Counted from the first letter of the stretch, positions 15,668-22,990 are shown. The stretch is DNA of 33,379 nt from Bacillus massilinigeriensis (GCF_900117315.1 NZ_LT630337.1:388040-421418); one strand, 5' to 3'. Translations and numbers: made by a program. Notes: generated by a model from the sequence alone, not told the origin.

Positions 15668-15694
15668 GGGTGGGAACAGGAATCCCATCCTTTT
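15668..15694 (+). terminator. Terminator-like hairpin
   Basis: GGGTGGGA (15668-15675) pairs with TCCCATCC (15683-15690), including one G-U pair, followed by TTTT. No gene directly precedes it. Confidence 0.5.
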
Positions 15695-15774
15695 AACCCG
15701 AAAAAAGGCATGAGGAAAAGCATGAAGAAAAGCCTGGAAAACCTTGTCCTATCAATGTTTGAATAAAAGAGAGA

Positions 15775-15791
15775 GGGGTTCTACAAACCCC
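15775..15791. repeat. Short hairpin in the gene-free tract
   Basis: GGGGTT (15775-15780) pairs with AACCCC (15786-15791) around a 5-base loop. No T-run follows. Confidence 0.45.
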
Positions 15792-16070
15792 AAAAGCAGG
15801 ATAAAGAGCAGGAGGAAATCCATCACCTTTTAACCTATTCTCTGTCCTTTCCTGTCATGACTTTATTTTCATAAATAATAAAGTTGTGGGAGAAAAAAGT
15901 GAGAAAAAAATCGGGATAATGCGTGATTTGTGCAGGACTCTATTTTAAATGGGATAAATTAGGGAACGTAGGAATGCGGGTTGGAGAGAGGTTTTTTAGC
16001 AAGACAATTTTTTCACTGAACAAAAATAAGTTAGCCCCACTTACCGGTATTTATTTATATTTGTAAAATG

Positions 16071-16099
16071 GCTCAGGCAAAATAATGCCTGGGCTTTTT
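16071..16099 (+). terminator. Rho-independent terminator without a preceding gene
   Basis: GCTCAGGCA (16071-16079) pairs with TGCCTGGGC (16086-16094), then TTTTT. The nearest plus-strand gene ends about 600 bases upstream, so it may end a non-coding transcript or be left from a deleted gene. Confidence 0.75.
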
Positions 16100-16131
16100 C
16101 ATTAAATAGGAATATGAAGTGAAATAAGGAA

Positions 16132-16160
16132 TTGATTCAAAATATTCACAAAGATATACT
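16132..16160 (+). promoter_or_regulatory. Sigma-A promoter of the CAP-domain gene
   Basis: TTGATT (16132-16137), a 17-base spacer and TATACT (16155-16160) form a good sigma-A promoter. The expected start is near 16167, giving a leader of about 105 bases with a hairpin at 16198. Confidence 0.75.
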
Positions 16161-16197
16161 AGGTAATAGTTACAATATTTTTTAAGATTAATCGGTG

Positions 16198-16224
16198 AGG
16201 TAGTAGCCCACCTACTACCTTTTA
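16198..16224 (+). terminator. Leader hairpin, possible attenuator, before the CAP-domain gene
   Basis: AGGTAGTA (16198-16205) pairs perfectly with TACTACCT (16213-16220), followed by TTTTAC-like sequence. It lies between the promoter at 16132 and the gene at 16273, so it may limit read-through. Confidence 0.5.
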
Positions 16225-16272
16225 CTTAAGAAAAAACTAGATTAATAGATGATTAGTTAATGGAGGGGTAAT

Positions 16273-17634
16273 ATGAACAAGAAAACAATCAAGTTAATTA
16301 AGTGGGGGTTAGCCTGTACATTAATACTAGGCAGTGCCACCGTCATCACCGAACCCACACAAGCCAAAGCTAAGACACAGGACACGCAGTTCACCCAAGC
16401 AGCCACCAAAAGCCTAGCCACACGTCAAAAGGAAGCATTAAACTACTTAAACAAGATAAGAGCCAAAATGGGTCTGCAACCCTTAAAGCTAAACGCCTAC
16501 CTAAACAAAGCAGCCCAGAACCATGCGAATTACCTAAAAATAAATAACGCAGTAGACCACGGAGAGTCTAAAAAGGATAAGGGTTACACAGGTATTGACA
16601 GTAATGAAAGAATAAAAGCAGTAGGTGGAAGTGAAAGATTATATACTTATTCTAGGGAAACTATTAGTTTTGATACTAATAATTTAACTAAGGCGGTTCA
16701 GGGTTTTATGGATACAGCTTATCACAGAGAAATAATGATAGATAATAGGTTAGACCAAATAGGTATGGGAGTAGCAGGGAATAATGTCGTATTTAATTAC
16801 GGTGACTTAGTTGATAGTGATGCAGAGGATTTAAAGTCATTTTCCGCCTACCCATACAACGGAATGACCAACACACCAATTGGTTTTTACGGTTTTGAGG
16901 ACCCAAACCCTTTAGACCAGTTCAAGGTAGACAAATCGGGGTATATTATTTCATATCAAAGTGATAATACATGTGCCTACGATATAAGTGTAACAATTAA
17001 GGATAGTAGTGGAGCAAAGGTACCTTTTTATGTAGAGCATGTGGGGCTTGTTTGGTTTTTCTACCCTAAGTATGAATTAGCATATAATGAAAAGTACACT
17101 GTTACTGTTGAGTACAGAGAGGATTATTATAACCCGTCATCACCATTGAAGAAAGACACCTGGTCATTCACAACCAAACCAAAGCCAAAGATAAACTTAG
17201 CCAAGGATGAAACTCTCTTAAAGATAAATGGAAAGTACGTTTCTTCAGAATTAGAGGATGAATTAACAACCTACACATACTATTACAACCCTATAGTGAA
17301 AAGAAGTAAGTCTTACATTAACGCCAAGTTCTTATTTGAACGCCTAAACGGGAGGGTAACTTACGATAGCAAAACCAAGTACACAACAGTCAAAACAGCT
17401 AAGAAAGAAATTAAGTTTAAAGTGGGGTACAAATACGCATACGTCAATGGAAAGAAGGTAGCTCTAAGCACAGCTCCTATCTCCTTAGAAGGAGCGGTTC
17501 ATGTACCTCACACCTTATTAAAGGAAACACTGGGAGCCAAGGTAATCTACAGCAGCAAAAACAAGCTAACCACCATTGACCTCAAGCTAGATGACCCATA
17601 TGGGTTAAAATCAAAGTTTAGTATTAATGATTAA
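16273..17634 (+). CDS. Secreted CAP-domain protein with C-terminal stalk domain
   Basis: A 453-residue exported protein with GGAGGGG before the ATG. Residues 1-32 are a signal peptide (WGLACTLILGSATVI). The CAP/SCP (YkwD-type) domain runs from about 54 to 178: LNYLNKIRAKMGLQPLKLN, NHANYLKINNAVDHGES, and VVFNYGD. The family's paired histidines are present (NHANY and DHGES). Residues 190-300 form an SbsA/Ig-like module, and 313-440 match the copper-amine-oxidase N-terminal-like stalk domain (INGKYVSSELEDEL, then LEGAVHVPHTLLKETLGAKV). The stalk probably binds the wall or partners. Codon use is mosaic: C-rich third positions at the start and end, AT-rich in the middle. It has its own promoter, leader hairpin and terminator. 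Confidence 0.88.
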   Translation: MNKKTIKLIKWGLACTLILGSATVITEPTQAKAKTQDTQFTQAATKSLATRQKEALNYLNKIRAKMGLQPLKLNAYLNKAAQNHANYLKINNAVDHGESKKDKGYTGIDSNERIKAVGGSERLYTYSRETISFDTNNLTKAVQGFMDTAYHREIMIDNRLDQIGMGVAGNNVVFNYGDLVDSDAEDLKSFSAYPYNGMTNTPIGFYGFEDPNPLDQFKVDKSGYIISYQSDNTCAYDISVTIKDSSGAKVPFYVEHVGLVWFFYPKYELAYNEKYTVTVEYREDYYNPSSPLKKDTWSFTTKPKPKINLAKDETLLKINGKYVSSELEDELTTYTYYYNPIVKRSKSYINAKFLFERLNGRVTYDSKTKYTTVKTAKKEIKFKVGYKYAYVNGKKVALSTAPISLEGAVHVPHTLLKETLGAKVIYSSKNKLTTIDLKLDDPYGLKSKFSIND

Positions 17635-17660
17635 TAATTAGCAACAATGATAGGATGAAA

Positions 17661-17690
17661 ACAAGTGTCTAACGACACTTGTTTTTTTTT
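17661..17690 (+). terminator. Rho-independent terminator of the CAP-domain gene
   Basis: ACAAGTGTC (17661-17669) pairs perfectly with GACACTTGT (17674-17682), followed by nine T residues. Confidence 0.92.
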
Positions 17691-17750
17691 GTGATAATTA
17701 CTCTTACCTACTCCATAAATATAAAGTCATTTCAATCGGAGGTTACCTAC

Positions 17751-17927
17751 ATGCTAGGGTTATTTAACCCAAAACCTAATCATTCCACCAAAAGACGCAA
17801 AAACAAGTCATCACACATAGCCAAGTCCAAACGCCAATATGGTGTGCCAACCACCCTAGAAAACATCGGGACGTATCTGGTGTTTCGAGATAGATTGGAA
17901 AGGAAGAAACGTCTCCGTGTTTACTAA
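17751..17927 (+). CDS. Very basic small protein (58 aa)
   Basis: ATG 17751 is chosen because CGGAGG lies 10-15 bases upstream; an in-frame start 24 codons earlier would begin inside the terminator's T-run. The protein MLGLFNPKPNHSTKRRKNKS and its tail DRLERKKRLRVY are rich in Lys and Arg, so nucleic-acid binding is possible, but I recognise no family. Its stop codon lies at the edge of the pseudogene that follows, so it may have been joined to it by rearrangement. Confidence 0.55.
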   Translation: MLGLFNPKPNHSTKRRKNKSSHIAKSKRQYGVPTTLENIGTYLVFRDRLERKKRLRVY

Positions 17928-17928
17928 T

Positions 17929-18290
17929 ATAGATGAACCCGCTATCCTAATGCGCATAAATCGTTTATTCCCTACGACATGACGGATATTGAAATATAAT
18001 GATGCAACAAGAGGGTTTTGGAGAATAGGAGGAAATAGGGAAAAGGTTAAATATGCTTTAACTATATTCGATGGGATTGTTCATGAAGTTTATGAGACCA
18101 TCTCTTGGTTCAAGCAGGAAGCACATTCAATACAAGAGGTTCCCTAAATGAAGACAAAACACGATGGGAATTTTTTCGGTAAAAAAGCAGAAGAATCAAT
18201 ACGATTAGAATATATATAAATCAGTTGAGCATTATCTTCCTAGGGATGCTCAGAAACCTATTAGATATGTAAATATAATAGAAGATTTAT
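17929..18290 (+). pseudogene. Decayed gene of an unnamed conserved family
   Basis: Pieces in three frames join into one protein: DEPAILMRINRLF (17932 onward), PYDMTDIEI (about 17971), YNDATRGFWRIGGNREKVKY (from 17995), ALTIFDGIVHEVYETISWF to a TAA at 18145, then NFFGKKAEESIRLEYI and, after another shift, KSVEHYLPRDAQKPIRYVN. I recall a widespread small family with EPAxLxRIN, ATRGxWRxG, FDGIVxEVYEIxSW, EFVGKxA and KSVxHYFxxGxxNPIxYVN motifs, without a secure name or function. At least three frame changes and two in-frame stops show it is dead. It lies directly before the TnsD remnant. Confidence 0.7.
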
Positions 18291-18291
18291 A

Positions 18292-19649
18292 ATGATAGAG
18301 AAACACGGGAAAGTTCTTCCATTTCAACCTTTATTAAAACACGAGATACGTCCCGATGTTTCACCTTTTTACACAGCATTTTTATCTCAGGAAAAAACAA
18401 ATTTAGTTTATGAGGTTATGGAAAATGGAGGAAATAGGACACATACGAGTATAGAAAAGATCATTGGTATGGGTGGGAATAAGGTGAAAAAGGCCAATTA
18501 CCTAAAATACTGCCCTATATGCTTCAAGAAGGATATGGAGAAATTTGGGAGAAAGTTATTGGAGAACAACGCATCAGCTTGTTGGAGTCATGTATTGCTC
18601 TAAACATGGTGTTCTTTTAAAGGAAAGTTCAGTCCTTAGCACTGGAAGTGGTGTTGAATTTATATGTGCAGACAGTGAAGTTTGTAATGAAAAAGTGTTG
18701 CCAGACCCGTACTCGGATAGGATTAAAAAAATGAATCTTCAATATACAATGAATGCAGAAAAATTAATACATGAAAATTACCCAAGAAAAAAATCTTAAT
18801 GATGTAATAGGATTTTATATTGATAGGCTGCGAGATAAAGGGTTAGCTGCAGTTAGTGGCAATTTGTATATTAATGAGGTCCAGCAACACTTTATGAATT
18901 ACTACACTGAGCCATATTTGGAATTGATGCAAAGTGAACTTAATCCAGATAAACCTACTAATTGGCTGCGTTTATTTGTAAGAAGCAATAACAAAAATAG
19001 AAGCCCGTTGCGTCATTTGCTTTTTTTGCAGTTTCTAGGGGTTAGTATAGATGATTTCTTTAGCAATGAAGAAATAGTTGGGAAAAGGAGCAATTCAAAG
19101 CAGTATACCCCAACTTTTAGCCTTAATGAGAGACGAGCTAAATGGTTGAAACTAATAGAGGAAAATAAATGTGCGAATCGTAGTCAATTGAAAGAAATAG
19201 GGAAAGGACTTCATTCATGGATTTTTAGATACGACGGGGAATGGTACGAAGAGGTTACAACAAAGAACCTTCCAAGGAAGAAAAGAATTGATACAGTTGA
19301 TTGGGAAAAACGTGATGAGGAATGCCTAATCCTTGCAAAGGAAGCAGTAAAACTCATTCTTGCTAAAGAGGGTAAACCTGCAAGAATAACGCCTTTAAGT
19401 ATTAGAACGACTATAGGTGCAGGAAGATGGTTCGAAAAGAAAAAGTTAGTGAAAACCCATAAATATTTGGAAGAGATTACTGAGGATATAAATAGTTTTC
19501 GGATTCGTAAAATCAAATGGGCAATCAATGAAATGATTCAAAATGAATTACCCCTTACACCATATAAAATTCAACGCTATGCTGGGTTTGATGGGAACAG
19601 TAAAGAGGTAAGAAGGTTGGTTTTTCAAATATTAGATACTACCGAATAA
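18292..19649 (+). pseudogene. tnsD: TnsD (TniQ family) of a Tn7-like transposon, truncated and frameshifted
   Basis: Three frames make up one protein. Frame one (18292-18560) holds part of TniQ: FYTAFLSQEKTNLVYEVMEN, then KYCPICFKKDMEKFG. Frame two (about 18545-18795) continues ESYWRTTHQLVGVMYCSKHG, completing the C-P-x-C and C-x-x-H zinc site and the Y-x-R-x-HQ motif. Frame three (18795-19649) is the TnsD C-terminal DNA-binding part with LNERRAKWLKLIEENKCANR, WLRLFVRSNNKNRSPLRHLL and repeated winged-helix-like units ending IQRYAGFDGNSKEVRRLVFQ. The breaks are an extra base near TTTGGGAGAAAG and an extra A in a run of seven As. The first 80 or so TniQ residues are missing. No TnsA, B or C is in the window. 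Confidence 0.85.
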
Positions 19650-19709
19650 TTAACCGTTGATTGAGTGAGCTATTTTGTCTATTAGTGTGTTTAATGAAGC
19701 TAGTAAGTT

Positions 19710-19826
19710 ATGAGTGAAATAATCAGGGAACGAGGGGAATTTACGGTATTAACTAATTCATTGCAGACCGAATACCTTCGTACATTATTCGAGTCAATTG
19801 AAGAGAGGAGATGGATTTCATGTTAG
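19710..19826 (+). CDS. Possible small ORF overlapping the next gene (38 aa)
   Basis: ATG 19710 opens MSEIIRERGEFTVLTNSLQT followed by EYLRTLFESIEERRWISC, ending at TAG 19824-19826 and overlapping the start at 19820, with the ribosome binding site for that gene inside it. Composition is normal for a protein, and the overlap would allow coupling, but its own ribosome binding site is poor. It may be a remnant. Confidence 0.3.
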   Translation: MSEIIRERGEFTVLTNSLQTEYLRTLFESIEERRWISC

Positions 19827-20077
19827 TTTCACATCCAAAAAGAGATTTCGGTTCCGAGGGGAAACATGACTATTATTTTGTCAATCAGTTTGGAAGGCTT
19901 TCCTTACTTCAGAGTGAGGAGAGACTAGAAGTTGGATCATTGATTTTCCTATCGTCTATCGGGGACTACCTATTTAAAGTTACTGGGATTGATCAAGAAG
20001 GAGATAAAAGAATTGTAACCTTTAAATCTGTAAAGGCGATTATCTGTGATCAACCGTTTCCGTTTGGTTCCTTTTGA
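19820..20077 (+). CDS. Small hypothetical protein (85 aa)
   Basis: ATG 19820 is preferred to ATG 19811 because GAGAGGAG (19802-19809) is too close to the latter. The protein MLVSHPKRDFGSEGKHDYYF, then NQFGRLSLLQSEERLEVGSL, IFLSSIGDYLFKVTGIDQEG has alternating hydrophobic residues typical of a small beta-barrel. No family recognised. It lies in the wreckage after the TnsD remnant and appears intact. Confidence 0.6.
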   Translation: MLVSHPKRDFGSEGKHDYYFVNQFGRLSLLQSEERLEVGSLIFLSSIGDYLFKVTGIDQEGDKRIVTFKSVKAIICDQPFPFGSF

Positions 20078-20147
20078 AGATTATAAAATGAAAAACCACC
20101 TCGTTAGTTCAATAATTACTTCCCTATGTTCCTTATTTTTTATGTAG

Positions 20148-20153
20148 TATAAT
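20148..20153 (+). promoter_or_regulatory. -10 element before the gene at 20208
   Basis: A perfect TATAAT is located 55 bases before the start codon at 20208. The -35 region at the right spacing (TATGTT) is poor, so strength is unclear. Confidence 0.45.
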
Positions 20154-20207
20154 TTTAAATATAGATACGATATGTCGGTTTTGAAAAAATACTTAAAGGA
20201 GTGAGGA

Positions 20208-20540
20208 ATGATGGTGAAAATAAAGGATAAAATTTATTCTAAACTAAGAGATGAATTCAATAGTATAGATTGGCATTATGGACCTGACTATGACCCTGAA
20301 AAGACCGTGTTACGGTATGGAAAAAACGTGCCATTGAGGCTTGTAAATGGGTACGATGATGCAAGGTATGGAAACCCTGATCATAAAAAATTCATGGCAT
20401 TCGTTTTACGTAATGGTGCAAAAGGGTTAGGTGCTGTTGGCATTCTTGGCCTTAGTGGATATGGTACTGTAAAGCTAGGCTTGCATTTAAAGTCTAAACA
20501 TGATGCGAAGAAGAAAAAAGAAAAAGATACGAATGAATAG
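20208..20540 (+). CDS. Small protein with C-terminal membrane segment
   Basis: A 110-residue protein with AAAGGAGTGAGG before ATG 20208. The N-terminal 75 residues are soluble (KIYSKLRDEFNSIDWHYGPD, then KTVLRYGKNVPLRLVNGYDD), and 85-105 is a glycine-rich hydrophobic stretch (GAKGLGAVGILGLSGYGTVK) followed by a very basic tail KSKHDAKKKKEKD. This arrangement would leave one membrane-inserted helix with a positively charged cytoplasmic end. Not recognised. It has its own -10 element. Confidence 0.65.
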   Translation: MMVKIKDKIYSKLRDEFNSIDWHYGPDYDPEKTVLRYGKNVPLRLVNGYDDARYGNPDHKKFMAFVLRNGAKGLGAVGILGLSGYGTVKLGLHLKSKHDAKKKKEKDTNE

Positions 20541-20645
20541 AGAGATAAGGCATTGAGTAGCAATTTACAATTTTAATGCTAAAACATACATTTATTAATC
20601 TCTACAAACACAAAAACTTGAGGCTACCCATAGAAAATCTACGTT

Positions 20646-20880
20646 TTAAACTGGAAAAAGGTGTCCCAATTTCTCAAGCAAAAAATGTATCATCTCTGTC
20701 AAGCGTTCACAAGCCTTCTCGTGCTGTCTTTCGGCTCGGAGAAGGCTCTTTTTCTTTTGCTCGTCTTCGGTACGTTCTTTAAGACGCTCTATGGTGTTCC
20801 CGTGGGCTTAGCTTCGAGGTTTCATTTACTGTACAAGGTCTTTGTTTTTGAATACCTGGTCAATGTTCTGTATCAATTTT
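20646..20880 (-). pseudogene. Decayed gene remnant, coiled-coil C-terminus
   Basis: On the minus strand a frame ending at a TAA (20646-20648) reads ERTEDEQKKKSLLRAERQHE then KACERLTEMIHFLLEKLGHL and FPV. Upstream in two other frames it continues as ETSKLSPREH and IQNIDQVFKNKDLVQ, with stops between. The pieces join as the end of one protein with a long charged coiled coil. It resembles C-termini of plasmid mobilisation proteins or recombinases, but that is only an impression. A plus-strand hairpin (20712-20720 with 20739-20747) followed by T residues lies inside it. Confidence 0.45.
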
Positions 20881-20969
20881 AAGATACAACCAATTAATTA
20901 ACAATTCATTCAAATCGCATCCTCTATATATGATAAAATCAATATACTAGATTTTAGGATGAATGCTAT

Positions 20970-21260
20970 TTGGTATCACGTAAAACTTTAGTAGCAGCTT
21001 TGAGTTTGCTAGAAGGAAGAACTCATGCTGAAATTGGTAAATTTTCATTAATACACAGTGTCGAAAATGAAACATTGGGTTCTTCAAAGGCAGAAAGAAT
21101 TAACAATTTAACCAGATATTTAATATCAAAAAGATTAGAAGAAAGAGAAGCGGTGTTTGTCAATATAGTTGTCGCATTTAGCTACTTTAGTATTTTAATA
21201 GAATTTTCTCAATGCCCTAGCTTAGTCAAGGCTACCGCGCTGCGCTTGCTGACCTGGTGA
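20970..21260 (+). pseudogene. N-terminal fragment of a possible abortive-infection / effector protein
   Basis: TTG 20970, with AGGATG 9 bases upstream, opens a frame to TGA at 21258. Residues 1-55 read VSRKTLVAALSLLEGRTHAE then IGKFSLIHSVENETLGSSKA and ERINNLTRYLISKR. I recall the pattern LLEGxTHAEIxxFxLxH, G(x)S, R-x-N-x-L-x-R-Y-L from the N-termini of putative abortive-infection and toxin-like proteins, where it precedes an effector domain. Here it degenerates after about residue 80 into GC-rich sequence (CPSLVKATALRLLTW) next to a palindrome and an IS3-type element. No continuation appears beyond the element. Confidence 0.5.
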
Positions 21261-21304
21261 TTTGAATCGAAAGGAAAAGCGTGCTTTCGATTCAAATCAC
21301 CAGG
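21253..21304. repeat. 21-bp perfect inverted repeat next to the IS3 element
   Basis: The 21 bases at 21253-21273 (starting CCTGGTGATTTGAATCG) are exactly complementary to 21284-21304, separated by a 10-base loop. It begins 14 bases before the end of orfB on the outer side. It is too long and too GC-balanced for a normal terminator, lacks a T-run, and may be an IS-end structure or a hairpin inserted at the junction. Confidence 0.75.
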
Positions 21305-21317
21305 AAAATGGGGAATA

Positions 21318-22376
21318 TTATGATTTCCTCAATGCTCCGGTTTGACTCTCATCTCGTATTGGATTGAGTGCTACTTTCTCATTCGGTGCCCAATTTCTTG
21401 TGCTTCTTGACCAACGTTCTGGATGTTTAGCCTTCGCTGCTTCGTATACGTTTTTTCGCCTTTCCAATATGGCTAAATGTGCTCCGGTATGGCACTGTAC
21501 AGGTGTCACAAAATTTAGCCCACTATGCAGGTGAATCTCGTTGTACCAATGGACAAATTGCTGTGCCCATTTTCTTGCTTCTCCGAGTGATGCAAAACCT
21601 TTGTGCGGAAAATCCGGTCGATATTTGAGTGTCCGGAACATCGCTTCTGAGTAAGGATTATCATTACTCACACGTGGTCTTGAAAAGGAACTTTGAATGC
21701 CCAATTTCTCTAGTAAACTTAGGAATGTCTCGGCTTTCATAGGGCTACCATTATCTGAATGCAATACGAGTGGTGCACCTTGGATTTTTTCATTGATAAC
21801 CGCCTTTTTCACAAGCGTTTCAGCGTGTTTTGCCTCTTCTGTTTCCCAAACTTCCCAGCCAACTGCTTTTCTACTAAATAAATCAAGAATTAAATAGAGT
21901 CGATAAAACAAACCTTTCACCGGTCCACCAAGCCATGTAATATCCCATGTCCACACTTGATTTGGTGCTGTTGCTAGATGACTCTCAGGGATTCTTCTTT
22001 CAGGCTTTTGACTACGACCGCGATAGTGTTGCATTTTTTCTTCACGTAACACACGATAAAACGTGGATTCTGAAGCAATGTAAGTTCCTTTGTCTGCAAG
22101 CTTTGGGACAATCTGTGTAGGTGGTAAATCGACGTATTCCTCTTGTTTGACAACTGTCAGAATTCCCTCTTTTTCTTCTTCAGACAACTTGTTTTTCGGT
22201 ACTGGTCTTTTCGCAAATGGGCGCTGATCGACCTTCACTCCACCCTCTACTACCCAGCGCTCGTATGTCCGTACGCTGATATGAAGTTCCTCACAAGCCT
22301 TCGCTAATCGCGCACCGTTTTGATTGGCTTCTTGGATTAGTTCAACTGCTAATGCGCGATTTGACGGGCTAATCAT
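21318..22376 (-). CDS. IS3-family transposase OrfB (DDE catalytic subunit)
   Basis: A 352-residue integrase-type transposase starting MISPSNRALAVELIQEANQN. An N-terminal HTH (LAKACEELHISVRTYERWVV) precedes the rve catalytic core: first Asp in QVWTWDITWLGG, second Asp in LVLHSDNGSPMKAETF, and Glu in NDNPYSEAMFRTLKYRP, the D-D(35)-E spacing of IS3. Its ATG overlaps the orfA stop in ATGA. The same frame is open upstream to 22577 without a start, which together with the slippery heptamer at 22409 indicates that an OrfAB fusion is made by -1 frameshifting. The protein appears full length, so the element may be active. Confidence 0.93.
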   Translation of the reverse strand: MISPSNRALAVELIQEANQNGARLAKACEELHISVRTYERWVVEGGVKVDQRPFAKRPVPKNKLSEEEKEGILTVVKQEEYVDLPPTQIVPKLADKGTYIASESTFYRVLREEKMQHYRGRSQKPERRIPESHLATAPNQVWTWDITWLGGPVKGLFYRLYLILDLFSRKAVGWEVWETEEAKHAETLVKKAVINEKIQGAPLVLHSDNGSPMKAETFLSLLEKLGIQSSFSRPRVSNDNPYSEAMFRTLKYRPDFPHKGFASLGEARKWAQQFVHWYNEIHLHSGLNFVTPVQCHTGAHLAILERRKNVYEAAKAKHPERWSRSTRNWAPNEKVALNPIRDESQTGALRKS

Positions 22377-22885
22377 TCTTCCTCGTCGTCCCCCCAAATC
22401 GCTTGGGCCTTTTTTCGCAAAAGTAATAACGCTGCAGCTTCGGCTAGTGCCTTTTCTTTCTTTTGTAGCTCCTTTTCTAATTGCTTGGCACGCTTCTGTT
22501 CTTCCTTCAATGCGCCATTCAACTGTTTGGCTTGGTCGAATACCTGACCGTTTGCCTGAAGGCACACATTTTTCCATGCTTCAATCTGCTCACGATACAA
22601 ACCTTTCTTACGACAATACTCGGCAAGCTCCGATTCGTTCATCGCGAACGTCTCCATCACGATTAAGAACTTATCTTGGCTATTCCAATTATCGCTTGTT
22701 TGTCCATTGCCAGGTGTTGCCACTCCAGCTGCACGTGCTGCTCTACGCCATTTATATAATGTCACATCTGAAATACCAACTTCTTTTGAAATTCTAGACA
22801 CAGATTCATTATTTGGGGGCATCATGCGTTTGATAATAGCTTCTTTTTGTTCTTGGGAATACCGTGCTCCATTTTTTTCAGTCAT
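22373..22885 (-). CDS. IS3-family transposase OrfA (HTH and leucine zipper)
   Basis: A 170-residue protein with CACGGAGGTCG before the ATG. The N-terminus has an HTH (YSQEQKEAIIKRMMPPNNES then ISKEVGISDVTLYKWRRAAR) that recognises the element's ends. The C-terminal half is a long charged coiled coil (EEQKRAKQLEKELQKKEKAL), a leucine zipper used for multimerisation. The end LLLLRKKAQAIWGDDEEE encodes the slippery site, so ribosomes can shift into OrfB. It is the regulator half of the OrfAB transposase and, alone, usually represses transposition in this family. Confidence 0.92.
   Translation of the reverse strand: MTEKNGARYSQEQKEAIIKRMMPPNNESVSRISKEVGISDVTLYKWRRAARAAGVATPGNGQTSDNWNSQDKFLIVMETFAMNESELAEYCRKKGLYREQIEAWKNVCLQANGQVFDQAKQLNGALKEEQKRAKQLEKELQKKEKALAEAAALLLLRKKAQAIWGDDEEE
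22409..22415 (-). promoter_or_regulatory. A6G slippery heptamer for -1 programmed frameshifting
   Basis: On the minus strand AAAAAAG reads A AAA AAG in the OrfA frame (after CG), the canonical IS3 slip site. A -1 slip enters the OrfB frame, which is open from there, upstream of its own ATG at 22376. Confidence 0.8.
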
Positions 22886-22913
22886 ATCGAACGACCTCCG
22901 TGTTATTTATTTA

Positions 22914-22941
22914 ACTATAACACTAAAGTATCGTACGACAA
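22914..22941 (-). promoter_or_regulatory. Promoter of the IS3 element
   Basis: On the minus strand TTGTCG (22941-22936), a 16-base spacer and TATAGT (22919-22914) lead to the orfA ribosome binding site. Confidence 0.6.
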
Positions 22942-22990
22942 CTATCCTAACAGAGAGGGATAGTGTACCTCAAAACCGAACCCATTAGAA

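Larger units (their letters stand above)
15475..16131. other. Gene-free tract with origin-like and terminator-like elements
   Basis: No credible gene lies here. It contains four CCTGT words within 90 bases (15537, 15569, 15589, 15620), the last two flanking similar CATAAT or TGTGG words, and one perfect DnaA box TGTGGATAA (15633-15641) preceded by the near match TGTGGAAAA. It also holds two similar TTTTAACC stretches (about 15691 and 15827), a T-tailed hairpin at 15668, a GGGGTT/AACCCC hairpin at 15775, an ACTTTATT/AATAAAGT hairpin near 15862, and a strong terminator at 16071 with no gene before it. It could be a decayed replicon or the remains of a lost gene. Confidence 0.5.
21253..22964 (-). 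mobile_element. IS3-family insertion sequence (two overlapping transposase genes)
   Basis: The element contains orfA (22373-22885) and orfB (21318-22376) in the IS3 arrangement, with an A6G slippery site and a promoter at the 22914-22941 end. I could not identify matching terminal inverted repeats beginning TG and ending CA, nor a target duplication, so the limits given (from the 21-bp palindrome to the hairpin ACTATCC / GGATAGT at 22941-22964) are approximate. Confidence 0.75.

Noticed and set aside
18787-18795. Run of seven As in the TnsD remnant as a programmed -1 frameshift site
   Set aside because: Joining the frames needs +1, not the -1 shift typical of A-runs, and the gene has a second break and no start.
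20712-20747. Hairpin AGCCTTCTC / GAGAAGGCT followed by T residues, considered as a terminator
   Set aside because: It lies inside the minus-strand coding remnant and no plus-strand gene ends just before it, so it may be a coincidence of codons.
22377-22577. OrfB start at 22577
   Set aside because: This stretch overlaps OrfA and is reached by frameshifting at the A6G site; the independent start is ATG 22376.
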